Shown here piece after piece: positions 1 to 7,920 of a stretch of 64,000 nucleotides of DNA. The DNA is taken from assembly GCF_900107155.1 (NCBI RefSeq), contig NZ_FNOX01000012.1, positions 154,201 through 218,200 of the forward strand. The letters are read 5' to 3'. Positions within the stretch are counted from its first letter, which is position 1; each line of letters begins with the position of its first letter. A model generated the notes under the pieces. It ran no database searches and was not told the DNA's origin. It saw only the letters and a list, made by a program, of their open reading frames with translations. The stretch comes from Pseudomonas salomonii. Its GTDB lineage: Bacteria > Pseudomonadota > Gammaproteobacteria > Pseudomonadales > Pseudomonadaceae. The translations under genes and the position numbers were made by a program.

Positions 1-85
1 GCTCGTTACTGAGGCTAAGGACAGTCCTGTCGAGGTGGCCAAGACTGACGGCGAGGACGCCAGGCTCGTTACTGAGGCTAAGGAC
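1..85 (+). repeat. 63-bp-period tandem direct repeat
   Basis: The 22-base string beginning GCTCGTTACTGAGGCTAAGG occurs at 1 and again at 64, and the following bases (AAGACTGA at 41 and 104) recur with the same period. The period is 21 codons, so the repeat expands the protein in frame. The left end lies outside the window, so the copy number is unknown. Confidence 0.8.
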
Positions 86-322
86 GGTCATCTCGAGTCG
101 ACCAAGACTGATGGCAAGGACGGTGAGCATGATTCCGATCACCTTACCGGTCCGCGCCGCAGCGGTGATGAAGTCGCCGAGTCTGACACCTCCGGCTCGC
201 GCGAGACGACCTCGCAGGTAAACCCCCGGACCAAGCGTGGCGTGACCAGTCCAGGTCCTGCTGAAAATGAGAGTGATCGTTGGAACCAAGGTTTCTCCAG
301 CCGCTCCCGGCTGAGGAATTGA
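2..322 (+). CDS. C-terminal end of an acidic repeat protein (5' truncated by window edge)
   Basis: The frame is open from the first bases of the window to a TGA at 320-322, so only the last 106 residues are seen. The visible part is very hydrophilic, rich in Asp, Glu, Lys, Ser and Thr, and starts with two copies of a 21-residue unit (LVTEAKD...KTDG) encoded by a 63-bp direct repeat. The last 50 residues leave the repeat and become basic and Ser/Arg rich. No catalytic motif, membrane segment or signal is visible. I do not recognise it. The composition fits the disordered tail of a larger protein. A GTG lies at 35, but the open frame upstream and the repeat phase argue against it being the real start. 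Confidence 0.55.
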   Translation, partial: LVTEAKDSPVEVAKTDGEDARLVTEAKDGHLESTKTDGKDGEHDSDHLTGPRRSGDEVAESDTSGSRETTSQVNPRTKRGVTSPGPAENESDRWNQGFSSRSRLRN

Positions 323-358
323 CACCCGCCAGGGTGTTTTAACTTCGCCGATAACGTC

Positions 359-391
359 ACGTTTCCCCGGCCCCAAGGTTCGGGGAAACGT
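359..391. terminator. Perfect 11-bp inverted repeat, terminator or operator
   Basis: ACGTTTCCCCG at 359-369 pairs perfectly with CGGGGAAACGT at 381-391 around an 11-base loop. It lies between the stop of the truncated repeat protein and the next gene. No clear T-run follows, so it could be a weak terminator or a protein-binding palindrome just upstream of the start at 412. Confidence 0.5.
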
Positions 392-411
392 TAGAAAACG
401 TGGAGCAAGTC

Positions 412-1422
412 ATGATGTATTACCGAATTGATAACATCGGTTACCCAGGTGTGCGTCAGCTGCCAGGCATGGATTTGCAAGACGCGCCCCAAGAGCGGGC
501 GCCCTTTAACGCGCCAAGGCATGCCGGTTCGCAGCCGAGCCCGGTGCTGGTGCTCAGTGCCAGGCCTGGGCACCAAAGGGCTGACAGCCTGGAGCGCAGG
601 GTTGCCGCATTCTTGGCGCGGTTGGCCAGTGTTCCCTACCGGCAAAAGGCCAAGGCCTCTGCCGATGTGCCCCCGCAACCCCGGGTGAACGCCCCGCAGG
701 TGAGGCGGGCCGCGCCAGCTGTCTCGGCACCCGTGGCGGCTTGCGAGCCTGCAGGGTCGCGCAGAGGGTATATCCCGGGCCTGTCCAATAAGCGTAATGG
801 CGCAAAGCCTTTGAATATTTGGAGTGGCTTCCGTCAGGGGCCGGGCGGTAACTGTGCCACGGTAGCGACTATCAAGGCGGCCATGCACAAGTTCGGTCAA
901 AGCCCGACAGACATATACCGCGAAGTCAGGCGGCTGGACGGCGGTTACCGAGTAACGATGCGCGACAATTACACGCTCACATTAACCGACCGGGAGTTGG
1001 CAGTCGCCTCGCGTGCTTCGCAGTTCATCGGCGCCGATAAGGGCATGCTCAAGGATGCGCACTTTTTGTTTGCCGTCAGTGCCAAGCGTGCACACGAGGA
1101 AAACAATGACTCAACCGCGGGTGAGAGCTTTGAAGCGGGTGTGGAGAGTTTGAATGATGGTGAGGACGAGGAAAAACCTGGCGAGGGTTTTCTGCGGTTA
1201 GGGTTGAGCCACTATATGAAAAACGTCAGCGTGCGTGAACTTGCAGAAGGTCGCTTGGGCGTGAGTAATCGAGGGGGGCACTCGGTCGCGGTCATCAATG
1301 GCCATGAAGAACTCTGGGGGCGTCCGGGGGCTGCGCCTCGGCGAGGAGAGGCTGTGGCACTCAAGCGCACTCCTTGCTGTCAACGCCTGGCCACTGCTCG
1401 GCGCCAAATGATCGGGCAATAA
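412..1422 (+). CDS. Unrecognised protein with one putative Cys-His-Asn domain
   Basis: 336 residues from the ATG at 412, chosen over the GTG at 400 because GGAG lies at 402-405 with good spacing. The first ~125 residues are low complexity and rich in Arg, Pro and Ala. From about residue 134 there is a globular domain beginning NIWSGF, with an N-C-A-T-V motif (Cys148), a helix-like IKAAM segment, then ...GYRVTMRDNYTLTLTDREL, FAVSAKRA, a LNDGE segment, and near the end HSVAVIN (His290, Asn296). The same domain occurs three times in the next gene. The order Cys, His, Asn resembles papain-like hydrolases, but that is inference from motif layout. No signal peptide or membrane segment is seen. I cannot name the family. 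Confidence 0.6.
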   Translation: MMYYRIDNIGYPGVRQLPGMDLQDAPQERAPFNAPRHAGSQPSPVLVLSARPGHQRADSLERRVAAFLARLASVPYRQKAKASADVPPQPRVNAPQVRRAAPAVSAPVAACEPAGSRRGYIPGLSNKRNGAKPLNIWSGFRQGPGGNCATVATIKAAMHKFGQSPTDIYREVRRLDGGYRVTMRDNYTLTLTDRELAVASRASQFIGADKGMLKDAHFLFAVSAKRAHEENNDSTAGESFEAGVESLNDGEDEEKPGEGFLRLGLSHYMKNVSVRELAEGRLGVSNRGGHSVAVINGHEELWGRPGAAPRRGEAVALKRTPCCQRLATARRQMIGQ

Positions 1423-1518
1423 AAGATCAGCGTTGGCGGCAACTTTCAATTTATATCAACTGATTACTCAATGCTCTTTTTAAAGTGTATTGATTGACAG
1501 GCTGCGGGAGTCATCTGT

Positions 1519-3528
1519 GTGGACATCGCCAAACGCAATCTCTCTACTCTTACAACACGCGTACCTGTCCTGCCTTTTACAGGGCCGATAGCAAACTCCG
1601 CAGACGTAAAATTGCGGGATGTTGTCAACGCATTCAATGCCCCTCCAAGACGCTTTGGTGAGAATTATGATGCCAGTGCTCACGCGGCGGTCATCAAAAT
1701 GATGATGGTCACGTTTGGCCACCGCCCTGCGGACTTGTTTGTGCAGGTCAAGCGTGCGGGGCAGGGGTATGAGGTCACGCTTAGAGATGGCAATACAGTG
1801 CAAGTCTCTGAGCTCGAGTTACGGCAAACAGCTGCCCACTCAAAGTTTGTGGGCAATGACATGGCCGTGATCAGTGATGCGAACTTTGCATTGGCTGTTT
1901 TTGTTAAACGTAAACAACTTTTGGGGGCGCAGGCGGGTAACAGCCAGGGGTTTGAGCGTGTGTTGTCGAACTCTTTGCGTGGTGAGACGACCTACAATCT
2001 ACTTAAAGGCTTGGGTATGGCCGGCTATTTACGCCAGGTACCCTCGGCGCAGTTGGTAAGCAGCGGCGGCGTCGGAGTCATGGAAACCCATACATTTGGC
2101 GCAGGCTTGGTGTATGAGGGTGTCAGCCATGAATATGGGCACATGCGAGCTGTTGATCGTCCCTATGTTTACGTACTGGTTAACGACAAGGCATCCGTTG
2201 ATGCGCAGAGTCATGCGCCCGCTGTGAATGTCAGGATCCAGCCCCAGAGGCCATCCGTCCGTGGCGTGCAACCAGTGATCAATTCGACTCCCGACATCGA
2301 TGCTTGGCCAGTGGGTCGGACACCGGACGATACAGTAAGAAGTTTTGACGTCGCAGAACGACGGTTCGGTGAGGGCGACACCCGTCGGCATGCGTCCGTG
2401 ATCAAAATGATGATGATGAGGTTTGGCCAGCGTCCTTTGGATGTGTTCGACAAGGTCGTGGCAGCCGCAGATGGCTATGACATCACGATGAAGGACGGCT
2501 TTTCTTTACATCTTTCCAAAGAAGAATTGCGTCGCACGGCCGGGGTCTCGCGGTTTTCCGGAAGTGACAGCGGTGCGGTGATGGACGCCAACTTCATGTT
2601 GGCGGCCTATGTGAAACGTGTGCAGCTGATCAGTACGGGCGCTGATACCCCTGGGCACTTTGAGGCCGCGCTATCCGGGGTCATGCTTAATGACACGGTC
2701 TACCGGATATTGAAAGGCATGGGGATGATCGGTTTCTTGCGCATTGTCGAGCCTGAAAAGATGCAGAAAAAAGGCACCGTTGCGGTTTTGGACAGTTTTG
2801 CCGGTGAGCTCGTACTGGATGGCATCAAGCACCAACTCGGCAAGCAACAGCCTGTTGTTAAAGATTACGGCTATATGCTTGCCATGCAGGCGCCGCACAC
2901 CGCCTCGGCAGAACGGAACAGCACCCTTTCCAACCTCTCCAATCGCCCGGTGGGCGACAAGCCCGACAATATCTGGAGTGGGTTTTACCAGGGTTCCGAA
3001 CTCAATTGCGTCACGGTCTCGGCGATCAAGGCCGCGATGATGAAGTACGGTCAAAACCCCCAGGGCATTTACAAGCACGTCATTGAGACACCTGAAGGTT
3101 ACACCGTGACCATGCGTGATTCATGCACCGTGCAACTGACCTACGATGAGTTGAAACAGGCGCAAAAAGGTTCGCACTTCTTCGGTGAAGATAGGGGCCT
3201 TTTACACGACGCGATTTTCTTGTTTGCCGTGAGTGCCAAGCGGGCACAAATGGAAAATCACGAGTTTCGGGCCCAAGCCAGTTTTGCGGCCGCTATGGGG
3301 ACGCTCAATGATAAGGAAACCCCCGGCGAAGCACTGCGGCGTCTGGGCTTGTACGCCTTCACCCGTGGCAGCACTGCCGAGGAATTGGCCAGTGGCGTTC
3401 CGGGCACCCTTGCCAATCATGGCCACTCCGTAGGCGTTTTTAATGGGGTGATCGATTTTTATGGGTCAAAAATGAAATTGGCCGGTTCGGGTTGGGAGCA
3501 AGGCGCTCATGCGTTAAAGCTGGTGTAA
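1519..3528 (+). CDS. Unrecognised protein with three tandem copies of the putative Cys-His-Asn domain
   Basis: 669 residues from a GTG preceded by GGGAG at 1506-1510. It contains three related units at about residues 33-215, 258-450 and 475-669. Each has IK(M/A)xM, a GYxVTMRD-like strand pair, a (F/A)xVKR or AVSAKRA helix and a late Gly-rich strand. Only the third keeps the N-C motif (Cys497), HSVGVFN (His636, Asn642) and the NIWSGF entry seen in the upstream gene. In units 1 and 2 the Cys position reads Ser or Arg and the His/Asn positions are lost. It looks like an expanded, partly degenerate paralogue of its neighbour 97 bp upstream. Cytosolic by appearance and of unknown function. A secreted effector is possible but unproven. 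Confidence 0.6.
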   Translation: MDIAKRNLSTLTTRVPVLPFTGPIANSADVKLRDVVNAFNAPPRRFGENYDASAHAAVIKMMMVTFGHRPADLFVQVKRAGQGYEVTLRDGNTVQVSELELRQTAAHSKFVGNDMAVISDANFALAVFVKRKQLLGAQAGNSQGFERVLSNSLRGETTYNLLKGLGMAGYLRQVPSAQLVSSGGVGVMETHTFGAGLVYEGVSHEYGHMRAVDRPYVYVLVNDKASVDAQSHAPAVNVRIQPQRPSVRGVQPVINSTPDIDAWPVGRTPDDTVRSFDVAERRFGEGDTRRHASVIKMMMMRFGQRPLDVFDKVVAAADGYDITMKDGFSLHLSKEELRRTAGVSRFSGSDSGAVMDANFMLAAYVKRVQLISTGADTPGHFEAALSGVMLNDTVYRILKGMGMIGFLRIVEPEKMQKKGTVAVLDSFAGELVLDGIKHQLGKQQPVVKDYGYMLAMQAPHTASAERNSTLSNLSNRPVGDKPDNIWSGFYQGSELNCVTVSAIKAAMMKYGQNPQGIYKHVIETPEGYTVTMRDSCTVQLTYDELKQAQKGSHFFGEDRGLLHDAIFLFAVSAKRAQMENHEFRAQASFAAAMGTLNDKETPGEALRRLGLYAFTRGSTAEELASGVPGTLANHGHSVGVFNGVIDFYGSKMKLAGSGWEQGAHALKLV

Positions 3529-6500
3529 ACCGCCTGAAGGCGGTTGAACCAGTAACAGCCTGAACGCCTCGATCGGCAGCGGCCGACTGTGCAAATACCC
3601 CTGGAATAAATGACACCCCAGCTTTTGCAGGAACGCCAGTTGTTCCTGGGTTTCCACGCCCTCGGCGATCACCTCCAGGTTGAGGCTGCGGGCCATGGCC
3701 ACAATGGCGCGGATGATTTCCGCATCGTTGGGGTCATGGGTGGCATCGCGCACAAAGGACTGGTCGATCTTCAGCGCATCCACCGGCAAGCGCTTGAGGT
3801 AGGTCAACGACGAATAGCCGGTGCCGAAGTCATCCATGGCAAAGCTCACGCCGAGCTTTTTCAGGCGGCGCATCTTCGCCACGGTGTCATCCAGGTTCTG
3901 GATGACGATGCCTTCGGTGATCTCCAGCTTTAACAGGCTGCAGGGCAGATGATGTTGGTTGAGGCTGTGTTCTACCCGTTCCACAAAGTCGTTCTGGCGA
4001 AACTGACGGGGGCTGATATTCACGCACAGGCTGAAATTAAGCGGGTCTACCAGGCCCTCGGCAATCAGCTGCGCAAAGGCGCCGCAAGCTTCATCGAGGA
4101 TCCAGGTGCCGACCTCCAGGATCAGGCCGCTGTCTTCCAGGACCTTGATAAATTCGGTGGGTGACTGCGCGCCCAATTGTGGGTGCTCCCAGCGCACCAG
4201 CGCCTCGGCGCCGACAATTTTATTGCCGCGTGCATCCACTTGAGGCTGGTAGTGCACGCTGAATTCACCGCGTGACAGCGCCAGGCGCAGGTCGGTCTCC
4301 ATGCGCAGGCGCTCGCTGGCGGTTTTCTGCATGCTGTTGTGGAACATTTGCGTGGTGTTGCGCCCCGAGTCTTTGGCGCGATACAGCGCAATGTCGGCGC
4401 GCTTGAGCAGGTCGGCGGGCGTGGAACCATGATCGGGAATCAGCGCCACCCCAATGCTCGGCGTGACTTGCAGGCGGTGGCCATCGAGGAACATCGGCTC
4501 CGACAGCAGTTCGCGCAGCGTGTCGGCCAATAGGTGCACCTGGCTGCCGACCTCTGCACGTGTGCCCTCCAGTCCACTGAGCAACACCACGAACTCATCA
4601 CCGCCCAGGCGCGCCACGGTGTCTTCCAGGCGCACGCTGGCTTCCAGTCGCGCCGTGACTATTTTCAGCACGGTGTCGCCCACCGGGTGACCGAGGGAGT
4701 CGTTAATGTGTTTGAAGTGGTCAAGGTCGAGGAACAGCAACGCGCCACGCAGGTTGTGGCGTTTGAGCAAGGCGATCTGCTGGCTCAGACGGTCCATCAG
4801 CAGCGCGCGGTTGGGCAGGTTGGTCAGTGGGTCGTGATAGGCCAGGTGACGAATCTGCGCCTGGGCGTTTTTCAGCAGGCTCACATCCCGTGCAGTCAAC
4901 AGCAGGCACGGGGTTTCATTGAGGGTGATGGGTTCCACCGAGACCTCCACCGCCAACACGTCGCCGCGCTTGTTGTGCCAGAGCATTTCCAGGTGATGAA
5001 TGCGGCCCTTGATCTGCAGTTCGGCCAACAACGCCGCGCGCTGGTTTTCATCGGCCCAGATGCCGATCTGGTAGAGCGTGAGGCCGATGGCCTCTTCGGC
5101 GCGGTAGCCGGTCAGGCGGCAAAAGCCGTCGTTGACCTCAACATAACGGCCGGTGTCGCGTTCGGTGATGGAAATCGCATCGGGGCTGGAGTGAAAAGCC
5201 TTGGCGAATTTCTCCTCACTGGCTTTGAGCGCAGCCTCCGAGCGCTGTTGCTGGGTGATATCGCGCAGTGTGGTGACGATGCACGGCTGATCGCCGACCT
5301 TGATCAACCGGCTGGAAATCACGCAGGTCAGGCTGTGGCCGTTCTGGTGATGTACCACCAGAGCCACATTGCTCAACGACTGTTCGCGAATCACCTGCTC
5401 AATGCGTTGCAGGCGCTGGCTCGAATCGTCCCACAGACCGATCTGCTCGGCGCTGTTGCCGATGACGTCGGCGGCTGTCCAGCCGAAGGTCTGGGTAAAG
5501 GCCGGGTTGATCTCGATAAACACGCCGCTGTCCAGGCAGGTTACGCAGATCGGGTCAGGGCTGGCCTGAAACAGGCTGGCGAATTTTTCTTCGGAGGCGG
5601 TCAGGCGTTGTTCGCGTTCAACCTGGTCGGTGATATCGAGCAAGGTGCCGGCCATGCGCAGCGGCTTGCCGGCGTCATCGCGATACAGGCGTGCGCGGCT
5701 TTCCAGGTAGCGCGGGCTGCCATCTTCCATTTCCACACGGTAGGTCAACTGGTAGTTACCGTCCGGGCCTTCGCGCAGGCTGCGGTAGGCGTTGCGCATG
5801 CCCTCGCGGTCGGCATCGGACATGCCTTCAAAAAACGCGTCGAAGGATTCGTGGAAAGGCTCGGGCGGCAGGCCGTGCAACTGGGCGGCGCGGGCCGAGC
5901 CGTAGAGCATGCCGGTGGGAATGTGCCAGTCCCAGGTGCCCAGTTGCGCCGAATCCAGGGCCAGGTCGAGGCGCTCCTGGCTGTCCTTGAGGGCCTGCTC
6001 GGCGTTCTTGCGGTCGGTGGTGTCGAGGAAGGTGCTGATCAGGTAAGCCTCGCCTTCAAGCTCGACCTTTTGTGCACTCAGGGTGCCATCGTGAATTTGC
6101 CCGTTGCTGGCGCAGAACTGCACGTCCATGGTGATCGGTTCGCCCTTGCGCTGAGTGGCCTTGACCAGCAGCGCGCGCTCCTCGGGGTGGCGCCACAGCC
6201 CCAGTTCCAGGGTGGTGCGGCCGATGGCCTCGGCCACGGGCCAGCCAAAGTGGATCTCGAAATACTGGTTGGCCTCGCTGATGCGGCCGTCGGACTGGCG
6301 GGTGAGCAGCACCATGTTGGGGCACAGGTGAAACAGCGTAGCGAAGCGTTTTTCCGATTGCATGAGGGCGTGTTCGCGCTCGCGCTGGCGGGTGGTTTCG
6401 CGAATCACCCCGATCATGCGGCGTCGGCCGGCTTTGTCCGGCGCCAGGCTGCCGTTGATTTCCAGCCAGTGATGGCTGCCATCCGGCCATTGGATATGGT

Positions 6501-6822
6501 GGTGCATGGCCTGCTCGAACGGCTCGCCGGCCAGCACCGCATGAAACGCGCGCACCACTCGGGCGCGGTCCTGGGGCGCCAGCAGGTCCAGGTAGTCCAG
6601 GTCTTTGGGCAGTGGTTGCCGAGGGTCGTAGCCGAACAGCGCCTGGGTGCCGCGTGACCAACTGATCCTGCCGGTGTCGATTTCCCAGCACCACGCGCCA
6701 AGGCGGGCAGCATTGAGGGCCGCCAGCAATTGCGGGGCGCTTTCCCAGCTTTGTTCCGCCTCTTGAGGGTCCAAGGCGTAAATGCGCGGCAGGGGCGGCA
6801 CGGAATCGAGGGGGTTGCGCAT
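3514..6822 (-). CDS. Multi-PAS GGDEF/EAL cyclic-di-GMP protein
   Basis: About 1102 residues. Five PAS-like units fill roughly residues 30-655 (repeated KFxxLFxxSPDxI and DITxQ/R linkers). A GGDEF domain follows (RLGGDEFVVLL), with an RLED inhibitory I-site five residues before GGDEF, and then an EAL domain with EALVRWEHP, NISPRQF, LEITEG and DDFGTGYSS. Both catalytic motif sets look intact, so synthesis, hydrolysis or switching are all possible. No transmembrane segment is visible, so it is probably a cytosolic sensor reading redox, gas or ligand signals through its PAS domains. The ATG at 6822 is preferred. A TTG at 6843 would add seven residues. Its 3' end overlaps the convergent upstream gene by 15 bp. 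Confidence 0.93.
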   Translation of the reverse strand: MRNPLDSVPPLPRIYALDPQEAEQSWESAPQLLAALNAARLGAWCWEIDTGRISWSRGTQALFGYDPRQPLPKDLDYLDLLAPQDRARVVRAFHAVLAGEPFEQAMHHHIQWPDGSHHWLEINGSLAPDKAGRRRMIGVIRETTRQREREHALMQSEKRFATLFHLCPNMVLLTRQSDGRISEANQYFEIHFGWPVAEAIGRTTLELGLWRHPEERALLVKATQRKGEPITMDVQFCASNGQIHDGTLSAQKVELEGEAYLISTFLDTTDRKNAEQALKDSQERLDLALDSAQLGTWDWHIPTGMLYGSARAAQLHGLPPEPFHESFDAFFEGMSDADREGMRNAYRSLREGPDGNYQLTYRVEMEDGSPRYLESRARLYRDDAGKPLRMAGTLLDITDQVEREQRLTASEEKFASLFQASPDPICVTCLDSGVFIEINPAFTQTFGWTAADVIGNSAEQIGLWDDSSQRLQRIEQVIREQSLSNVALVVHHQNGHSLTCVISSRLIKVGDQPCIVTTLRDITQQQRSEAALKASEEKFAKAFHSSPDAISITERDTGRYVEVNDGFCRLTGYRAEEAIGLTLYQIGIWADENQRAALLAELQIKGRIHHLEMLWHNKRGDVLAVEVSVEPITLNETPCLLLTARDVSLLKNAQAQIRHLAYHDPLTNLPNRALLMDRLSQQIALLKRHNLRGALLFLDLDHFKHINDSLGHPVGDTVLKIVTARLEASVRLEDTVARLGGDEFVVLLSGLEGTRAEVGSQVHLLADTLRELLSEPMFLDGHRLQVTPSIGVALIPDHGSTPADLLKRADIALYRAKDSGRNTTQMFHNSMQKTASERLRMETDLRLALSRGEFSVHYQPQVDARGNKIVGAEALVRWEHPQLGAQSPTEFIKVLEDSGLILEVGTWILDEACGAFAQLIAEGLVDPLNFSLCVNISPRQFRQNDFVERVEHSLNQHHLPCSLLKLEITEGIVIQNLDDTVAKMRRLKKLGVSFAMDDFGTGYSSLTYLKRLPVDALKIDQSFVRDATHDPNDAEIIRAIVAMARSLNLEVIAEGVETQEQLAFLQKLGCHLFQGYLHSRPLPIEAFRLLLVQPPSGGLHQL
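3528..3545. terminator. Short hairpin between convergent genes
   Basis: AACCGCC at 3528-3534 and GGCGGTT at 3539-3545 form a 7-bp stem with a TGAA loop. It starts at the stop codon of the plus-strand gene and lies inside the last codons of the minus-strand GGDEF/EAL gene, so it may terminate the plus-strand transcript. Confidence 0.4.
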
Positions 6823-6889
6823 TATCAAAGGGCCTTGGCTCAATGGGCGTTCGGCGCGGTTCTATTCAGGCTTTATGGGCCGCACAGCT

Positions 6890-7780
6890 TCATGCCGGTG
6901 TCCCTGGCAGATCGACCTGTGCATCCAATAGGCTCATGAAAGCCCGCGCAGCGTTCGACAGCGTCCTTTCGGTGTGCACGATATAGCCTAGCTGGCGACT
7001 GAGCTGTATGCCCGGCAAAGCGATGCTTGCCACCTGATCATCGAGCATGGTGCGCGGCAACACGCTCCAGGCCAGGCCGATGGAGACCATCATCTTGATG
7101 GTTTCCAGGTAGTTGGTGCTCATCGCAATGTTGGGCGTAAGGCCTTGCGCTTCGAACAGTCGGCTGACGATATGGTGGGTGAAGGTGTTGCCGCCGGGAA
7201 AAACCGCCGGGTGTTTGGCAATGTCGGCCAGGCTGACCGTGCCGTTGCCGGTCAAGCTGTGTTCCGGCGCCACCACAAAATCCAGCGGGTCGTCCCACAC
7301 CGGCGTGGCGCGCACCAGGTTGTGCGGTTCAGGCGCCAGGGTGATGACCGCCACTTCGGCGCGGCCGTGGAGGATTTCTTCGTAGGCCACTTCCGAATCA
7401 AGGAACTGAATATCCAGTGCCACATTGGGATATTGCCGGGTAAAGGTGCGCAGAATCGGCGGCAGGCGGTGCAGGCCGATGTGATGGCTGGTGGCCAATG
7501 TCAGCCGTCCGCTGACTTCGCCGGTCAGGTTGGTCAGCGCGCGGCGCGTATCGTCCAGTACATTCAGAATCTGATAAGCGCGCGGCAGCAGGGCGCGTCC
7601 GGCCTCGGTCAGGCCGACTTCACGGCCCAGGCGATCGAACAGGCGCACCTTTAGTTGCTGCTCCAGCCCGGCGATGCGTTTGCTGATCGCCGGCTGTGTC
7701 AGGTGCAGGCGTTCTCCGGCGCCGGAGAAGCTGCCGGTCTCGGCGATGGCAATAAAGGCGTTGAGGTTGGCCAGGTCCAT
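6890..7780 (-). CDS. LysR-family transcriptional regulator, divergent from leuC
   Basis: 296 residues from the ATG at 7780, with GGA just upstream. The N-terminal winged helix (MDLANLNAFIAIAETGSFS, then AGERLHLTQPAISKRIAGLE) is typical of the family, followed by a periplasmic-binding-fold co-inducer domain. It is transcribed away from leuC across a 140-bp gap, the classic arrangement for a LysR protein acting on its divergent neighbour, so control of leuCD is likely. The specific ligand cannot be told from sequence. Confidence 0.92.
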   Translation of the reverse strand: MDLANLNAFIAIAETGSFSGAGERLHLTQPAISKRIAGLEQQLKVRLFDRLGREVGLTEAGRALLPRAYQILNVLDDTRRALTNLTGEVSGRLTLATSHHIGLHRLPPILRTFTRQYPNVALDIQFLDSEVAYEEILHGRAEVAVITLAPEPHNLVRATPVWDDPLDFVVAPEHSLTGNGTVSLADIAKHPAVFPGGNTFTHHIVSRLFEAQGLTPNIAMSTNYLETIKMMVSIGLAWSVLPRTMLDDQVASIALPGIQLSRQLGYIVHTERTLSNAARAFMSLLDAQVDLPGTPA

Positions 7781-7920
7781 GGTGGTATTCCAATTGGTAA
7801 TCCAAAGCATAAAAAATATGAATTTGAGTTATTTAATGTAGCGCCATACCATCAGCCTCACAAGCCAAAGGGTTATTGAAAAGCCCGGCGTATAGATGCA
7901 CCTGTGATGAGGACCGACTG

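Noticed and set aside
1..130. CRISPR array
   Set aside because: Period is 63 bp in frame with codons and the units are coding. No spacer diversity.
4534..6657. A 707-residue open frame on the plus strand opposite the GGDEF/EAL gene
   Set aside because: It lies wholly antisense to a protein with clear domains, is rich in Gln/Ala/Gly as expected from the complement of GC-rich codons, and has no motif or ribosome site.
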